A stretch of DNA of 64,000 nucleotides from Scilla litardierei (Eukaryota > Streptophyta > Magnoliopsida > Asparagales > Asparagaceae). Where the stretch lies: contig CM061140.1 in assembly GCA_030789695.1 (NCBI GenBank), positions 87,110,422 to 87,174,421 of the forward strand, read 5' to 3'. The notes below the pieces were generated by a model, which was given only the letters and a program-made list of their open reading frames with translations, searched no databases and had not been told where the DNA came from. Below are positions 1-12,350 of this stretch, in pieces; the first letter of the stretch is position 1; every line of letters begins with the position of its first letter. A program made the position numbers and the translations under genes.

Positions 1-548
1 ACGCACATGGTTGTGGGTGGCTATACCATTATATAGATATAGGTGTTGGTTTTGTAGTATAGTTCTTTACGAGATTTTACATGTTTAAATATATATTTGC
101 TAGCTAAACTAGGTGTGTAGATGTGCTAAGTATATAGTGGTATGAGTGGCATGTATGAATAATATATTAGCGTGTGTGGGCGTGCACCACGCACGGGTAA
201 GTATGTGCTTAGCTAGAGGTGTTTGTGACTATGGTATGTATGTTGTGTCTTAAATGTAGTTATATGATTGTATGTGATGTGTATATATGATGAAGTATAT
301 GCGTGTATTGGAATAACTATATATTTGTATAATTATAGTCGGGGTGGATGTATATTAGATATAGCAAACATGATTTAATATTATATGGTGTGATTACATG
401 TGTTGATATATTGGTGTTGAATGTACACAAGGAGATATAAGGGAGTAGTATATCCGTGTTCGTTTTGGCATAGGTAGTTACTAGGATGGCTAGATATATT
501 TTTTAGTTAGAAAGTCCAAGGACGGACTTTGCTCTAAGGTGGGTAGGA
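1..548 (+). mobile_element. 3' internal tail of a Tekay-like Ty3 element (F)
   Basis: This is AT-rich sequence with no readable protein domain. Its last 40 bases resemble the 3' untranslated tail of the better preserved Tekay element in this window: a ccaaggacgga motif, then a purine-rich tract (ctctaaggtgggtagga, 532-548) directly before the LTR. The minus-strand Tekay has ccgaggacgga and cttaagttggggagga in the same place. The rest of the element would lie left of the window. The 65-aa ORF at 637-834 is inside the LTR and shows no domain. Confidence 0.6.
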
Positions 549-3485
549 TGTAACGGTCGGTTTTCGGTCGTGTGTTTTTCGTGCGCGTCCCTTCTTGTTC
601 GTACGCATATTTTTGTGACCTCCTCTTGTATCCCGAATGCACGAAGTTATATGTCATTGTGACCCTCTGAAAGAGTACTTATTTGTGGAATTTTTTCGTG
701 AACGTCATTTCACGGCTCATTCTTCCACAAAACAGCTTTGTTTGAAGGGGTGTCGTAACTTTAGACTTCGACGTTTGACCTCTTTATTTTTAGTTCCATT
801 TTTCGTTAACCTGGCTCATGACCGATCATCGTAGTCTCGATCCTCTCGTCGACACGGTCGTCCCGATATTTTTCTTGTATTTATCGGACACCGTTAGACT
901 GACCTTCACCATAATTATCTTCAACCTATAATTAGCCCTAGTTAATTCCCTACTCAAAACCTAATTAAATAATCTAATCTAAACCTAAAGGATGGCATGC
1001 GTATCATGTTAATTTTCTCCTAGCTATTGACCATACTAATTCTACCATCCCCCTCCTACACACTCTCTCTCCAATCAAGTCCACTCATATTCTACCACAT
1101 ATAGCAAACTCTTCTATAACTTACGCACCCTAGGGTTTTGTTCTCCATGCAGCTGTCACACCTTGCCCTCAGCCCATCATCTCTTTCCCTCTCAGCTGCC
1201 GAACCACTCCTTCCCTTGCCGGCCATCTCCTCCACGGCAACCACCACCTCCGACCAAGCCCTCAAACCGCCGGACTGCCCTTCTTTCCCCCACAATAAAC
1301 TGCTGCCACACCCTACACAGCAGGCCGCAAGCCGCCCTTTCTCCCCCGCACAGATCTCCTAGCTCCGGCCCCCATCTCCCTAGACGCGCAACCACCTGCG
1401 GACCGAGCTCCCTTGCACGACACCCCCCACCACGAACCAGCCGGCCGCCTAAACCTTAGAACTGCCACTTTCCCCTACATCCTACCGCAGCCCCTCAAAA
1501 CTGCCCTCCGACACCCACGGCTAGCCACCCAAACTCCACGACAGCCCCTCCTAAACCCGAACATCAGTTCCCCTCTTTCCCCATTGCTGTCGCACTTCCG
1601 TCCTCCTTCCCCTCTCTCCCCTTGAAGACCCCATGGCCATCTCCTCCCTAAAACTGTCCTCCTCCACCAAGACTTCCTGCACAACACCCGAACAGCCGCA
1701 GTCTTCTCCCCTTGCCGCAAACACACAGCCGGCAGCCCCACAAGCCGCACAGATCCACACGGCTGTCCCCTAGGCTGCCAGACCCCCTGCAGTTCATCAC
1801 CTCCGTGTTCGCTACCCCTAGTGTCGCCATCTTCGCCGCTAGCGCGCGTCGTACCTTGCTCGCTGCCGGAATCCAACCCCTGACGTCGCTACCTGACGTC
1901 AGTGTAGCTTTCGCATCGTGTTCAGGTAAATCCCGATCCGTAGGAAACCCAAACACCTGCCAGTTTAAACAAGATGAAAATCGTAATATTTCATTGTTTT
2001 GGTTAAATCACTAATTGAATATAAATAATACAGGACTGTAGGGTGGTGATTGGTGATTGGTAATTGGTAATTGAGCACATAGGGAGATTCTGGACACCAT
2101 TGAACTGAGATTACGGACGGTATTCAGGCAAGTGAAACTTGCTCAGTTGATTGTTAGGCCATGTTTAGGCCATTCTGTGATATTTGTGTAAAATAGACTA
2201 GCCGGTGAAATGATAGTCGCCTAGACACCATTCTTGATCTAGCTTGACAACGAAGCTAGATCCGACACCATACTTGATCAAGCTTGACAACGAAGCTAGA
2301 TCCGACACCCTTGCCACGCTATGATTCATGCATATCACATGTCACGTTTATTTTGATATAACTGTATGCAATTCAATATCTGCTATTATACTATCATGTT
2401 GCATTTCGCATGTCATTTCTTGCATTGAATGTTGTATCGTGAATGTGTAGCACACGCTACTATCGAAATGTAAGCTGCGGCGAGTATGATTTTGAATCCT
2501 ATATCATGAATGAGGCTAGGTGCACCCCTATGCCAAATAACGAACAATTTCTGGCTTGTGTTCCAGAAGCATGAAATGTAAGTTGCGGCGAGTAGAATTC
2601 TGACTCCTACATCATGAATAAGGCTAGGTCAACCCTATGCCATAAACACTTCCTGGCTCGTGATCCAGAAGATGGGCGCGAGTCCATACACACTTGGAGG
2701 GGTAGGGTTAAGCGATCACTCAGTGTAGAAGTGTGCCCGTACAACAACTTCAGCTAAAAGGCGTAAACCTTATGCGCGATGCAAACGCATGTTTTACCAC
2801 TTTTCATGAAATATTGTTTACTAGCTTTTTGCTACGACGTGTCATGCAAATGTTAAATATCATGTTCATGTTTAAACTGCTGCATTTCATTAAAATATCA
2901 TGTCATGTCATCATTATTTTAAACTGCTAGTTGCATTCATCCTATTACTGCCATTACTTTTATGTTTCCTTGCACAAAAGTCTCCCTTTTTCTTTTTAGA
3001 GATTTTTGCTGACATGTGCCCTTTTCTCTTTGGGTGTCACATGTCAGGCTTTGAGTCTTAGGTAGATGCTGAGGATGACCAAGTTGCTGACGTTCAGTTC
3101 GAGGATACCGGAGACCTACCCTAGTCTCAACTGTAGACTTTCTTTTTGTTGATGTTTGTTTCCTAGTAGTTACTGTTAGGTTGTTCGGTGCGTAGCACCT
3201 TATCTTGTTTTAGTTTCGGTCATGCTTGGGGCCTTTCCTTTTCAGACTCTTGTACCTTTATTTTAAGATTATATCAGTGAATGTTTGGAATAATGAAATG
3301 GATGTTTTAAAAGTTGGTTATTTTATTGCCTGCGTTCAAATTTATTATTGTTGTTGTTTCATTGCAATGCAAGAATCTGTGAATGGATGAACACACAGAC
3401 GCTTATCAGACTGTAGCTTCACAGCTTCAAGTCTGAGCAGACCTCTTCACGTCTCGCCTTCCATACTTGGGAAGCGGGCGTGACA
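549..3485 (+). mobile_element. 3' LTR of element F (Tekay-type), inserted in the LTR of element A
   Basis: The LTR begins tgtaacgg and ends gggcgtgaca, the reverse complement of the ends of the other Tekay-type LTRs here (tgtcacg...gttaca). It is 2937 bp long. A polypurine tract precedes it, so it is the 3' LTR of a plus-strand element. The sequence after it (cgactgaagcac) resumes the LTR of element A, matching 37850 onward in the other LTR of A, so F interrupts A. No TSD is visible because the other end is outside the window. Short ORFs at 1092-2014 are Pro/Ser-rich and of low complexity; I do not call them genes. Confidence 0.7.
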
Positions 3486-4739
3486 CGACTGAAGCACAGA
3501 AGACACGCACCTGTTTCATTCACAGTCGCCTGTGAAATTAACAGCAGTCGCCTACCTAACCAACAACAGGCGACTGTCGCCATTTGTTCGACAGTCGCCT
3601 GTCACGGGTTTTTCTGTCGAATCTGGGTTGTGAGTTTGGGTTTCTCTTAACCCGATTTTCATCTGTTTAATGTGAGCCCTTGGATGCGGTTTTGGGTGGT
3701 TGAGATGTGAACCCTAGGGGGTATAAAACCCCATTATTCAGCTTTAATTAGAGGATCCTCCACCATTAGCTTCAAATACTTTCCAGTTTTAGGGGTTTCT
3801 CTCTTAGTTTTAGATTAGGGTTTTGTATAGTTTTTGGGAGATTTCTGCCCATATTTTCTGGGATCTGATAGAGAAGGAGAAGATCTTCCATTTGGTGATA
3901 TCTTTCTTAACCCTTGTCTTGTATTTCATTTGGTCTAATTCTCTATGTATGAACTTATGAATATGACTGCAATGGTGAATATTTTTGCTCTCAAGTGTAG
4001 CTAATCTCTTTGTGTGTTGGATTATGATGTAGTTAGGATCTGTATGATTAGCTTTCAATTATCCCTGGCAAAGGATTGTGTTACTATTGCATAGATTGAT
4101 TTCACACTCTTTTCATCATGCATTACCCGTAGAGGGATCTAATGAGGATGATATGCCGCGAGGCATTATCTACGTGCATATACCCGTAGAGGGGCCTGTA
4201 AGGTGTTGAACCGCGAGGTTTTACTAATTATGCTTTATACTTGAAATCATCAATACAATAATTATACTTGATGCTAACAAGTTGATTTGAGCTCCAAGAT
4301 AACACCATCCAGTTGTGTGGCCTGAAAGCCTCACAATTGAGCTAAACGTGTTTGGTTTTATTCCTAATAGGGAAATCTTCTGATTTCACATACGTTGACA
4401 TGGATGTGGAGTTGAGTCTTCAATTGGAGATTAAATAGCTAAGCCATACTCCCTAATGAAACCACAATCCACACACACTCCTCTCATTTGCATCCCAATA
4501 TTTATTTTGCTTGTTTATTTCTTGTTCTTTTTGGAAACCATCACACACACACACCCTTTAATCCAAATCATCACCTTGGTAAGGTGGTTTTGTCTCTCAC
4601 CCTCTCACATCTTTGTTAACCCAAAGATAGCATGAACGCAGACGAATTGTCCCTGTGATCCGACCATGGGCTCACCAGGAATTACTACTTGACGACCTCC
4701 TATCCTTGGAAGTAGTGCACATCTTTTTGTGAGGCGTCA
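3486..4739 (+). mobile_element. 5' LTR remnant of element A
   Basis: This aligns by eye with about 37850-39103 at high identity, including the TATA region, the cgacctcct block and the end gcgtca. The first several hundred bases of the LTR are missing because element F is inserted here. It contains dyad motifs (cagtcgcctg and its complement, 3522-3601) and a TATA box, tataaaa, at 3722, inside gggtataaaacccc. Confidence 0.75.
3522..3601. promoter_or_regulatory. Dyad array cagtcgcctg upstream of the TATA box in the LTR of A
   Basis: Copies of cagtcgcctg and its complement caggcgactg alternate. One clear hairpin has arms caggcgactgtcg and cgacagtcgcctg around a loop of about 9 bases. The TATA box is about 120 bp downstream. 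The 3' LTR copy is longer (37635-37963) and includes the perfect 16-bp palindrome ggacagtcgactgtcc at 37635-37650. Confidence 0.7.
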
Positions 4740-4745
4740 AGTTTT

Positions 4746-4763
4746 TGGCGGTTGCTGTGGATA
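4746..4763 (+). promoter_or_regulatory. Degenerate tRNA-Asp-type primer binding site of A
   Basis: The sequence tggcggttgctgtgga follows the 5' LTR end by a few bases. It resembles the Tat/Athila site tggcgccgttgccgggga, with two bases lost and some transitions. Confidence 0.45.
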
Positions 4764-4889
4764 ATGGTTTTGCATTTTATACTAACTTTGGGTTACTTGG
4801 GTGGTTGGTGAGATTCTTCAAACTTTCTTGTGAATATTCTTTGTATATCCACTTTTATTTTATCTTTTGCTTTGTCGGCCTTATAAAAA
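4764..4889 (+). other. Short leader between PBS and gag of element A
   Basis: This is noncoding AT-rich sequence. Nothing specific is seen besides a T-rich stretch. Confidence 0.4.
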
Positions 4890-5556
4890 ATGTTCGACAA
4901 CAACAACAATAACACTTCACGTGGCACAAACATGACTTTGAGAGAAACATATATGCCAACTATGAGTATTTCTAATTCTTGCATTGTATTAAAACCCGAT
5001 GCTCACTCATTTGAGATTAAACCGAAAACAATTCAACTCTTACCTATTTATCACGGTTTAGAAAATGAGCACCCTTGTGAACACTTGAGAACTTTTATTG
5101 AGGTGTTTTCCATATGTCTAAATGGAAAAATTAGTCCCGATGCAGTCTATCTTAAAAATTTTCCATTTTCTCGAAAATATAAGGCTAAACATTGGTTGAA
5201 CGCTCTAAAGCCTAGACTATTTCTACTTGGTCTGAGTTACAATCCAAATTCCTAAAGAAATATTTTCAATTGTGCAGGACTCAAACATTGAAGAATCAAA
5301 TCATGAACTTCAACCAATGCGATAATGAAACTTTTGACCAAGCGTGGGAAAGATTCAAAGATTTACTTTTGGAATGCACACATCACGGTTTTGATCAATG
5401 CCGAACTATTGCCTTCTTTTATGATGGACTTCTTCCATCATCAAAACAACAAATGGAGGTGATGTGAAATGGTTCGTTCTTTGATAAAGCACCAAGTGAT
5501 GCTTGGCAATATCTCGAAGAGACAGCAGAGCACATGCAAAGTTGGGGGGTGGTTCC
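4890..5556 (+). pseudogene. gag, N-terminal half, of element A (broken)
   Basis: An ATG at 4890 opens 121 aa, rich in Asn at first. The segment holds the Ty3 Gag core pattern: hydrophobic LKxFPFSxxxKAKxWL near residues 88-105, here LKNFPFSRKYKAKHWL. A frameshift near 5220 moves the frame. The next stretch (5270-5467) continues Gag with FDQAWERFKDLL and IAFFYDGL, ends at a TGA at 5465-5467, and the frame then stays open to the insertion point of element B. Coding resumes at 34648 in the same frame. In family terms this is the structural capsid protein of an LTR retrotransposon. It is non-functional here. Confidence 0.75.
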
Positions 5557-7221
5557 TGACATGTGTGTGTATTTTATATATCCATGCACATCTTCTTTGT
5601 GTTTTTCCGTTATTTTCCGCCGTTTCGTATCCATTTTCTCGTGTTTTCTCATTTTCTTTCACTTTTCCGTGTTTTTGTGTGTTTGCAGGAGTTTGCCAGC
5701 ATAGGGGACACATAACGAAGATATCGTAAGTCCCCGGAGCAATGGGAGGAGTCACGCATGATCCAGAGGGTCAAACGATGAAGATCGCCATCTTTCAGCC
5801 CCCACCCGATCGGTTGGACACAGCCAACCGATCGGGTGATGCACGCGTGCACACCCGGACAGCAGCTAAAGCAAGAGAGCATCAACCGACCGATTCGATG
5901 ACTGGTTAAACCCGACGAACTTCTCGGAAAATTGGAGCTGAAATCGAACCGATCGAGTGATATTCACCCGATCGGTTCATCTATAACCGTTTCCCCAAAG
6001 ACACGACCCGGAGAGCTCACCCGACGGCCAGCTGACCATGCCAAAATGTCGCAACTTTCTGTCTTTTGGGCGACAATTCCAACCGATCGTGTGATTTATC
6101 AACCGATCGATTCACCCGATGAGCTCAAGATCCAAACGGAGAGCTCCTTCCGCCAACCGACTGTGTCGCCTGACCAGGTGAAGTTTCTGAAGATGCTGCT
6201 GAAGATCGCAGCAGGTCACCTAATCGGTTGATTCTTCAACCGATCGGGTGACGTCGTTTTCTATAAATATAAACCCTAGGTTTCCAGAAACGGGGCTGTT
6301 TTATTTTTTACTGTTTTTCTCTCTTTCGATGGCTGTAATTCTCTTGTTATTTGTAAGTGTTCTGATCTTTACCAAACTTTGATATTATCTTAATCGTATT
6401 GCTACTATTGCATTTCAATCGCCTGATTATGTTTTTAACGGTCGATTTTCATTTAGATTGCTTTTTACCTAATATGTGTGAGTAGTTCCCTAATCTGGGA
6501 TTTTGTTGGAAACCCCTTCGTGGGTTCTCCCTGATGCATCCATAGGACTAGGAAATCGAAAGGGATTAGGAATCTATCGGTTACGCGGGGTGTTTCATTG
6601 TCATCGGTGGGAAAAAGACCGCCTTTGACCGTTGGACCAAGGGGGAATAAACTTGGCGGTTGACTCCCTAGCCATAGCTCACGCCCTTAGCGTAGACATC
6701 GAATCCTAGCACGTGGGAACGGCATGATGAGATGTTGGGAGTTATCGTTGCAAGCTTAGTGCTCTAGGAGTCGGTCAGTGTTAATGGACATGGGAATGCC
6801 CACTGACCAAACCCGGGTAGTCCGGTGTATCATCCTGGGCACCGACCGGAATATCGGGCCCATGGGACGCTGGTATCACTTTTAGAGGCAACATCTCACC
6901 ACTAGACCCTAATTCTGATCGTTATCCTATCCGTCGGCTGTATTAACGAGAATCATATGATGGGGTGGAAACTGAAGTCCCAGGTTTCCTTTTATATTGT
7001 TTAACCTCGTATCTAAAATTCGTGACAACCATCCATTCGATTCGGGCTAGCTCACCCATAGGGTGAATTGGTTCCTTTCTGACACAAGCACAACCACGCC
7101 TCCCTGTGTTCGACCCCCAAGCGACACTACAACACCATGCACTTGCGGTTATAATTATTTAAATCTCGTGCCTCATATCACATTGCACACATCTACACAC
7201 ACCATAAAGCAGGTGACGTCA
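5557..7221 (+). mobile_element. 5' LTR of element B
   Basis: 1665 bp, matching 32970-34642 with perhaps 4-5 percent differences by eye. U3 carries many copies of an accgatcgg dyad (5805-6250), followed by TATA box ctataaatat at 6261. ORFs inside it (for example 5932-6231) are low-value shadows over this repeat-rich promoter. Confidence 0.82.
5805..6250. promoter_or_regulatory. Dyad array accgatcggg in U3 of B
   Basis: About ten half-sites of the type acccgatcggttgg occur in both orientations. One perfect hairpin at 5806-5839 has 14-base arms (acccgatcggttgg and ccaaccgatcgggt) and a 6-base loop. The array ends about 10 bp before the TATA box at 6261. The same array is in the right LTR (about 33215-33665), and a third copy is inside the element (29742-30090). 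Confidence 0.8.
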
Positions 7222-7228
7222 AGCTTTA

Positions 7229-7246
7229 TGGTGCCATTACCGGGGA
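7229..7246 (+). promoter_or_regulatory. Primer binding site of element B
   Basis: tggtgccattaccgggga matches the tRNA-Asp-type site tggcgccgttgccgggga with only transitions. It sits 7 bases after the LTR end. The changes are of the CpG-decay type. Confidence 0.75.
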
Positions 7247-7415
7247 GGCAACGTGCTTGTTATTTTAGGACCCATATGAACCCTTGAGTCTAGCTCACAT
7301 CTCTATCTCGCGATAATTTTCGCATTCTTCTTTTTCATTTTTATTTTCTTATTCTTATTTTCTATCTTTATCTGTTTCTTTCCCACTTTTGCTTCACGGG
7401 TGTTTGTTGCTTTTA

Positions 7416-9603
7416 ATGCACAGGAACACAAGGAGTCTCGACGACTTGATTCATGTTGATCCTGAGATAAATGCCACCCTAAGGCGTCTGGCCGCAGAGA
7501 AGAGAAGAAGAGAAGAGTCTGAAGCCATGGGGGAGAATACCCCACCTTATAAATCCCTGCTGGAGTACTCGATGCCATCCATCGAGTCCACCTCCGCCAT
7601 CCGACCTCCTGCTATTACGGCACAGAGCTTCGAGCTCAAGCCATCCTTAGTGACGTGGATCCAGCAGGATCAATTCTCTGGGGCACCCATGGAGAGCCCT
7701 ATCGAGCATCTGGACTCCTTCCTCGAGAAATGTGACACCTTCCGGATAAATGGTGTCACGGCTGAAGCGATCCGTCTGAAGCTATTCCCCTTCTCTCTGC
7801 GGGATAAGGCCAAGCTGTGGCTTAGGGGAAAGGACCCTAACACCTTCAACACTTGGGAGAAGCTCTCAAACGCTTTTCTGACTAAGTTCTTTCCTCCGGG
7901 GAAGACCATGAAGATGAGGAATGAGATCTCCTCCTGCTCCCAAGCCAGCCACGAGTCCTTGCATGAAGCTTGGACAAGATATAAAGAGATGCAGCGAAGA
8001 TGCCCTCATTACGAGCTTCCGAAGTGGCAGATTATAAATCTGTTTTATAACGGGTTGAGGGATGATTTAAATTCTTCAATGGACGTCGCGACTGGGGGGC
8101 CCTTCATGTCTAGAAGTGAAAAAGATGTCGGGAACATACTAGAGAATATGGCATCGAACAATGAGCGGTGGTGCGATGAGCATGCCACACCCCGATCTGG
8201 AGGAATTCATAGAGTCGACGACGTCGACAAGTTGTCCAGCAAATTTGACTTGCTGTCGACCCAGATCTCATCTCTCATGGTAGGATCTGGCGGTGCCGGA
8301 ACACAAAAAGTTTCCGCGGTGGAATCTGAAGTCCTTGGAGGCTTCGAGGGCGGTGACATTTCACCACCGATGGATGAAGTGAGCGCACTTTTCTTCAATC
8401 CTACGGGTAATGTGTCGTACCCTCCTAGGACGAGCTCGAATCCGGTCTATTCTCCAAACAACCGGAACCACCCCAATCTTAGTTACCGGGCACTGTTTCA
8501 GCAGCCACCTCAGCCTCAGCAACAACAGATATATTAGCCGGCTAGGCCTCAGCAGCAGCAGTATCAGCAGCCCATGCAGCAACAGCAGCAACAATATCAG
8601 CAGTTTGCTCCCCGGAACCAGCAGCCTATTCAGCAACTGCTGCTGCCTTATGGCCAGCAATGGGTCATCTCCCTAGTTGAGTCCCTCTTGACTCAATACA
8701 TTACCAACCAGGAGAAGATAAATTTGAAGCTGGAGATGGGGCACAGGGCTCTCACTGAACAAGTAACCCAGCTGGGATTACAAGTGGCGAACCTTCAAAG
8801 GTCGCAAAATCTATTGCCGCCACAACCGGAAGTGAACCCGAGGGGAGCAAACCAGACTTTGACACTCACGCACGAGCACGCGAATGTGTCTGCTATCGTG
8901 TTGAGAAGCGAAACACAAATCCCCAAAAGAGTGCCCGCCAAGGAATCGGAAGCACCGTTGGTCGTAGAGCGACCAATTGAAAAAGCCAATGACTACGTTG
9001 CTTCGTCGCCAATAACTACGACTTCGGAGGGAGTCCCTGAAGAGGAGAAGAAGAAGGACGAGAAAGGGAGTCTGAGGGTATTCAAGCCCGTTGTGTCTTT
9101 TCCACAATGCCTGGCCCAAGCCAAAATTGATGAAAAGTATGGCAAATTCTTTGCCATGGTCAGGGATTTGAGTCTACAGATCCCGTTCCTTGAAGCTATC
9201 GAGACGATTCCCTCCTACGCAAAATTTTTAAAGGATTTGGTGACAAAAGGGTCCAGGAAGGAGAAGGTCGTACTAACGGCGGAATGCAGAGCTCTCATTC
9301 AGAGGGCGAATCCGCCCAAGCTAAAAGATCCGGGAAGTTTCTCCATCCCTTGTTCAATAGGGGAAGTAAAAATCCGTCGAGCGCTCGTGGACTTAGGAGC
9401 TAGCGTCAGTTTAATGCTCATGTCACTGTACAGGAGAATAGGGATGGGAGACCTGGAGCCCACGGGGATGACACTTCAATTAGCCGATAGATCGGTTAAA
9501 TACCCGGTGGGAATAGTAGATGACCTGCCTGTCAACATAAGTGGGGTGCATGTGCCAGTGGACTTCGTCGTCATGGACATGCCTGAAGATATGCATACCC
9601 CCA
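7416..9603 (+). pseudogene. gag-protease of element B, first part
   Basis: From the ATG at 7416 the frame is open to a TAG at 8535-8537, then in frame again to 9603, where the Tekay insertion splits it; the coding end is at 28995-29111. The Gag core lies roughly at residues 75-215, with LKLFPFSLRDKAKLWLRG and FYNGLRDDLN. A Gln/Pro-rich linker follows (8480-8660). The protease part has the active-site motif LVDLGAS at about 9390-9410. No zinc knuckle is seen, as is common in Tat/Athila Gag. The single amber codon lies in the Gln-rich stretch and looks like a CAG to TAG transition. Inactive copy. Confidence 0.82.
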
Positions 9604-9710
9604 TGTCACGACCCGCTTCCCTAAAATGAAGGCGAGACGTGAGAAGGTCCGCGTGAGAGTGGAGCTGTGAAGCCCCAAACCCGATAAGCATCAATAAAAC
9701 ATAAGCAGGT

Positions 9711-10002
9711 CCCTGTAACCACAAACGGAACAACAATAATAACACAAGGAGAGACAGAAATAAAATTCTCATATCTCATAATGTCCAACACGGAAATAAG
9801 TCCAACATCCAGAAAAGCCACCAGGCTAAAAGAAAGAGTCTCAAGGAGAGACAGGCCCCTGTAACCACAAACGGAACAACAATAATAACACAAGGAGAGA
9901 CAGAAATAAAATTCTCATATCTCATAATGTCCAACACGGAAATAAGTCCAACATCCAGAAAAGCCACCAGGCTAAAAGAAAGAGTCTCAAGGCCCAGAAC
10001 AA
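9711..10002. repeat. 146-bp tandem duplication inside one LTR
   Basis: The block beginning ccctgtaaccacaaacgg occurs at 9711 and again at 9857. The 5' LTR (26436-28990) has it once. The period equals the LTR length difference exactly, so the duplication arose in this LTR after insertion. Confidence 0.88.
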
Positions 10003-11505
10003 GGCCAACAAAAGCAACAACGTAACAAAGTATAGGTGCTACGCACCGACAACAAAACAGCAGTCTAACAAAAGGAAAACACAACGAAGACACTAGGACT
10101 GGTCCCCAGTGTCCACGTACTCCCCGTCAAGCACAAGCTCGGGCTCGGCGTCCGCAAACACCTCTTCCTCAACAACGGACTCAGGCTCGAGATCTAACAT
10201 GTGTCACCCAAAAGAGTAAATGGGCACATGTCAGCAAGTCTAAAAGACTTGGGCAAGGAAACTGAAGGTAAGGTAAACTAGCAACCTAGCAATTATTGTA
10301 TGATGCATGACAAGTAAAGTAAGGTAGGGAAGTGACAAGTAAACGGGAGTACAAGTAGCAAGTGTCAAGTGGTAGTTGTGACATGTAATGTCAAGGAACA
10401 AGTACAAGGGATCACTCAACGAGTGCCCTATTGCCCGCAGGCTGTGCTCAAGTACAAGTCAAGGAAATCACGTCAAGTAAACACGTCGTGCACAGAGATT
10501 CCGCCTGTAGGCTAGAGTGGCTGATCGGGCCAACTCCTAAGCTCAAGTGACCGTTTATCTCTACCCCTCCCAAGTGTGTCGAGCCAGGTCATTACCCCCG
10601 AACACGGAATGCTCGCTTCTGGAACACGAGCCAGAAAGTGTGATTAACACGTATGGCGTAGGGTTATGCCCACGTATAGTGGGTGCCTAGCCGAAAACTA
10701 GTAGGTCGGGCGTTGACTATCAACCAACACATGGCCCGCTTCTGGAACACGAGCCAGGAAACACAAGCATTGTAGCGTGTGCTACGAATGCAACATACAA
10801 CATGGATAGCATGGATGACAATGTATTCGCGTACCGATAATCAAAATTAAACATGGCATGGTAATTGTGCAACATGGTAAACGACGGTCCTAGCTTCGTT
10901 GTCAAGCTAGTTCCGGAATTGCGCCTAGGCGAGTATCATTTCGTCGCCTAGTCTCTTTTACGCCTACAATAAGCAAATGGCCTAAAACATGGCCTAAACC
11001 CTAAGTGGCAAGTTTCACTTGCCTAGCACCGATGATGATGATCAACGAGGGTTCGCCTCACGGATGCTAATCTACGGGAAAATCGCTGTTATGGGGAAAC
11101 AATCATCAAAACAACATTCATTTCATTTGGGTTTCATAAAAATACAAATAGGTTATGAAAACATCAAGAGATCGATTTCTTACCGTGAGGAGGCGGAAGA
11201 AACACTCCGGAGAACCTAGGGACCAGATCTGGAAACGAATGGAGAAGTTTTGGAGAATTAGGGTTTTTGGGGGATTTTGGGGGTTTGATGGAGATTTGAG
11301 GGAGATGAGAGGTTGATTGAGTTGAGGGAGGGTTTAGATGATGGATTTAGGGCTTGGGATGAAGGAATAAGGGTTTGAGGGAGAAGGGGGCTCAATGGGG
11401 GAGATTTTAGGGTTTTGGGTCGAGTGGAGGAAGAAGAAAACGTTTGGGAGGGGTTTAAATAGGATGGGCTGGCGGCTGCCCAGAAATTAGGGTTTTAACA
11501 CAGAT

Positions 11506-12034
11506 TAGTCGGTCAAAGAGCAACCACTGACCGACTAGTTTGGGAACTAGTCGGTCGGTTGACCAACGCAGACCGACTAAGTGTAAACAGTAACTTCTGA
11601 ACGAAAATAGGATTTAGATTTAGTCGGTCGAAAAACAAATACTGACCGACTAGTTTGTCATCAAGTCGATCGATGAACGTTCTTAAACCGACTAAGAGTG
11701 AACAGTAACTCGACTGTACAGGAGAACTAAGAATTAGTCGGTCTGAGTACAAAACTTAACCGACTAGTTTAACAACGAGTCGGTCGAAAGATGAACTTAG
11801 ACCGACTAAGCATGAACAGTATTGATACTAAAATTTAGATGATGTGTTAGTCGGTTAAAGAAGCATTGCCGACCGACTAGTTTGTAACCTAGTCGGTCAA
11901 CCAACGTTCTTAGACCGACTAACGATAAACAGTAACTTCTAAGAAATTTAGAAAGCCAACTAGTCGGTTCAAGAAGGATTTCCGACCGACTGGATCGTCA
12001 TCTAGTCGGTCGGTGCCCCTTCTTACACCGGCTA
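11506..12034. repeat. Five ~114-bp repeats carrying 18 DRE/CRT cores (accgac), left Tekay LTR
   Basis: tagtcggtc and its complement gaccgacta alternate about twenty times. The forward motif recurs at 11506, 11620, 11735, 11850 and 11963 (113-115 bp steps), each unit holding two hairpins and an aacagtaact-like spacer. I count nine accgac on the plus strand and nine on the minus strand. RCCGAC is the core site of DREB/CBF factors. The array lies about 45 bp upstream of the TATA-like box of the minus-strand LTR. Confidence 0.85.
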
Positions 12035-12304
12035 ATAAGCACCAAAAGTTCCGATATGGAGCGCGGAGCTCCGGGATCGATTCCTAAGACTCCTAGGCTT
12101 GATCTAATAGTAAGATACGACCGTTATGAAGCCCGTCATGAATGACATACTCCGAAATCGATAATCCTAAGGAAGAAACGAGAAAACACGACGAAACGAT
12201 CGAAAATGAAAGTTACGGAGACGATAACCACACATGAGGAGAAAATCCACCAAAACATATATTATAATATAATAAATCCGGATACATGAAAACCAGTCCT
12301 TACA

Positions 12305-12320
12305 TCCTCCCCAACTTAAG
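12305..12320 (-). promoter_or_regulatory. Polypurine tract of the Tekay element
   Basis: On the minus strand, cttaagttggggagga immediately precedes the 3' LTR (tgtaagg). This is the expected plus-strand primer. Confidence 0.8.
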
Positions 12321-12350
12321 AAAAATTCCGTCCTCGGAATTTCCAAACAC

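Larger units (their letters stand above)
9604..12304 (-). mobile_element. 3' LTR of the Tekay element
   Basis: 2701 bp, against 2555 bp for the other LTR. The difference is a 146-bp tandem duplication. On the minus strand the order is motif array (12034 down to 11506), TATA-like tatttaaa (11461-11454), then the transcribed part. Small ORFs within it are not genes. Confidence 0.88.

Noticed and set aside
1092..2014. Pro/Ser-rich ORFs that could be a cell-wall protein
   Set aside because: They fall within the LTR of element F, overlap in several frames on both strands, and show no signal peptide plus repeat pattern.
11506..12034. CRISPR-like array
   Set aside because: Short dyad motifs in tandem within a plant LTR; spacers are themselves repeated and the context is eukaryotic.
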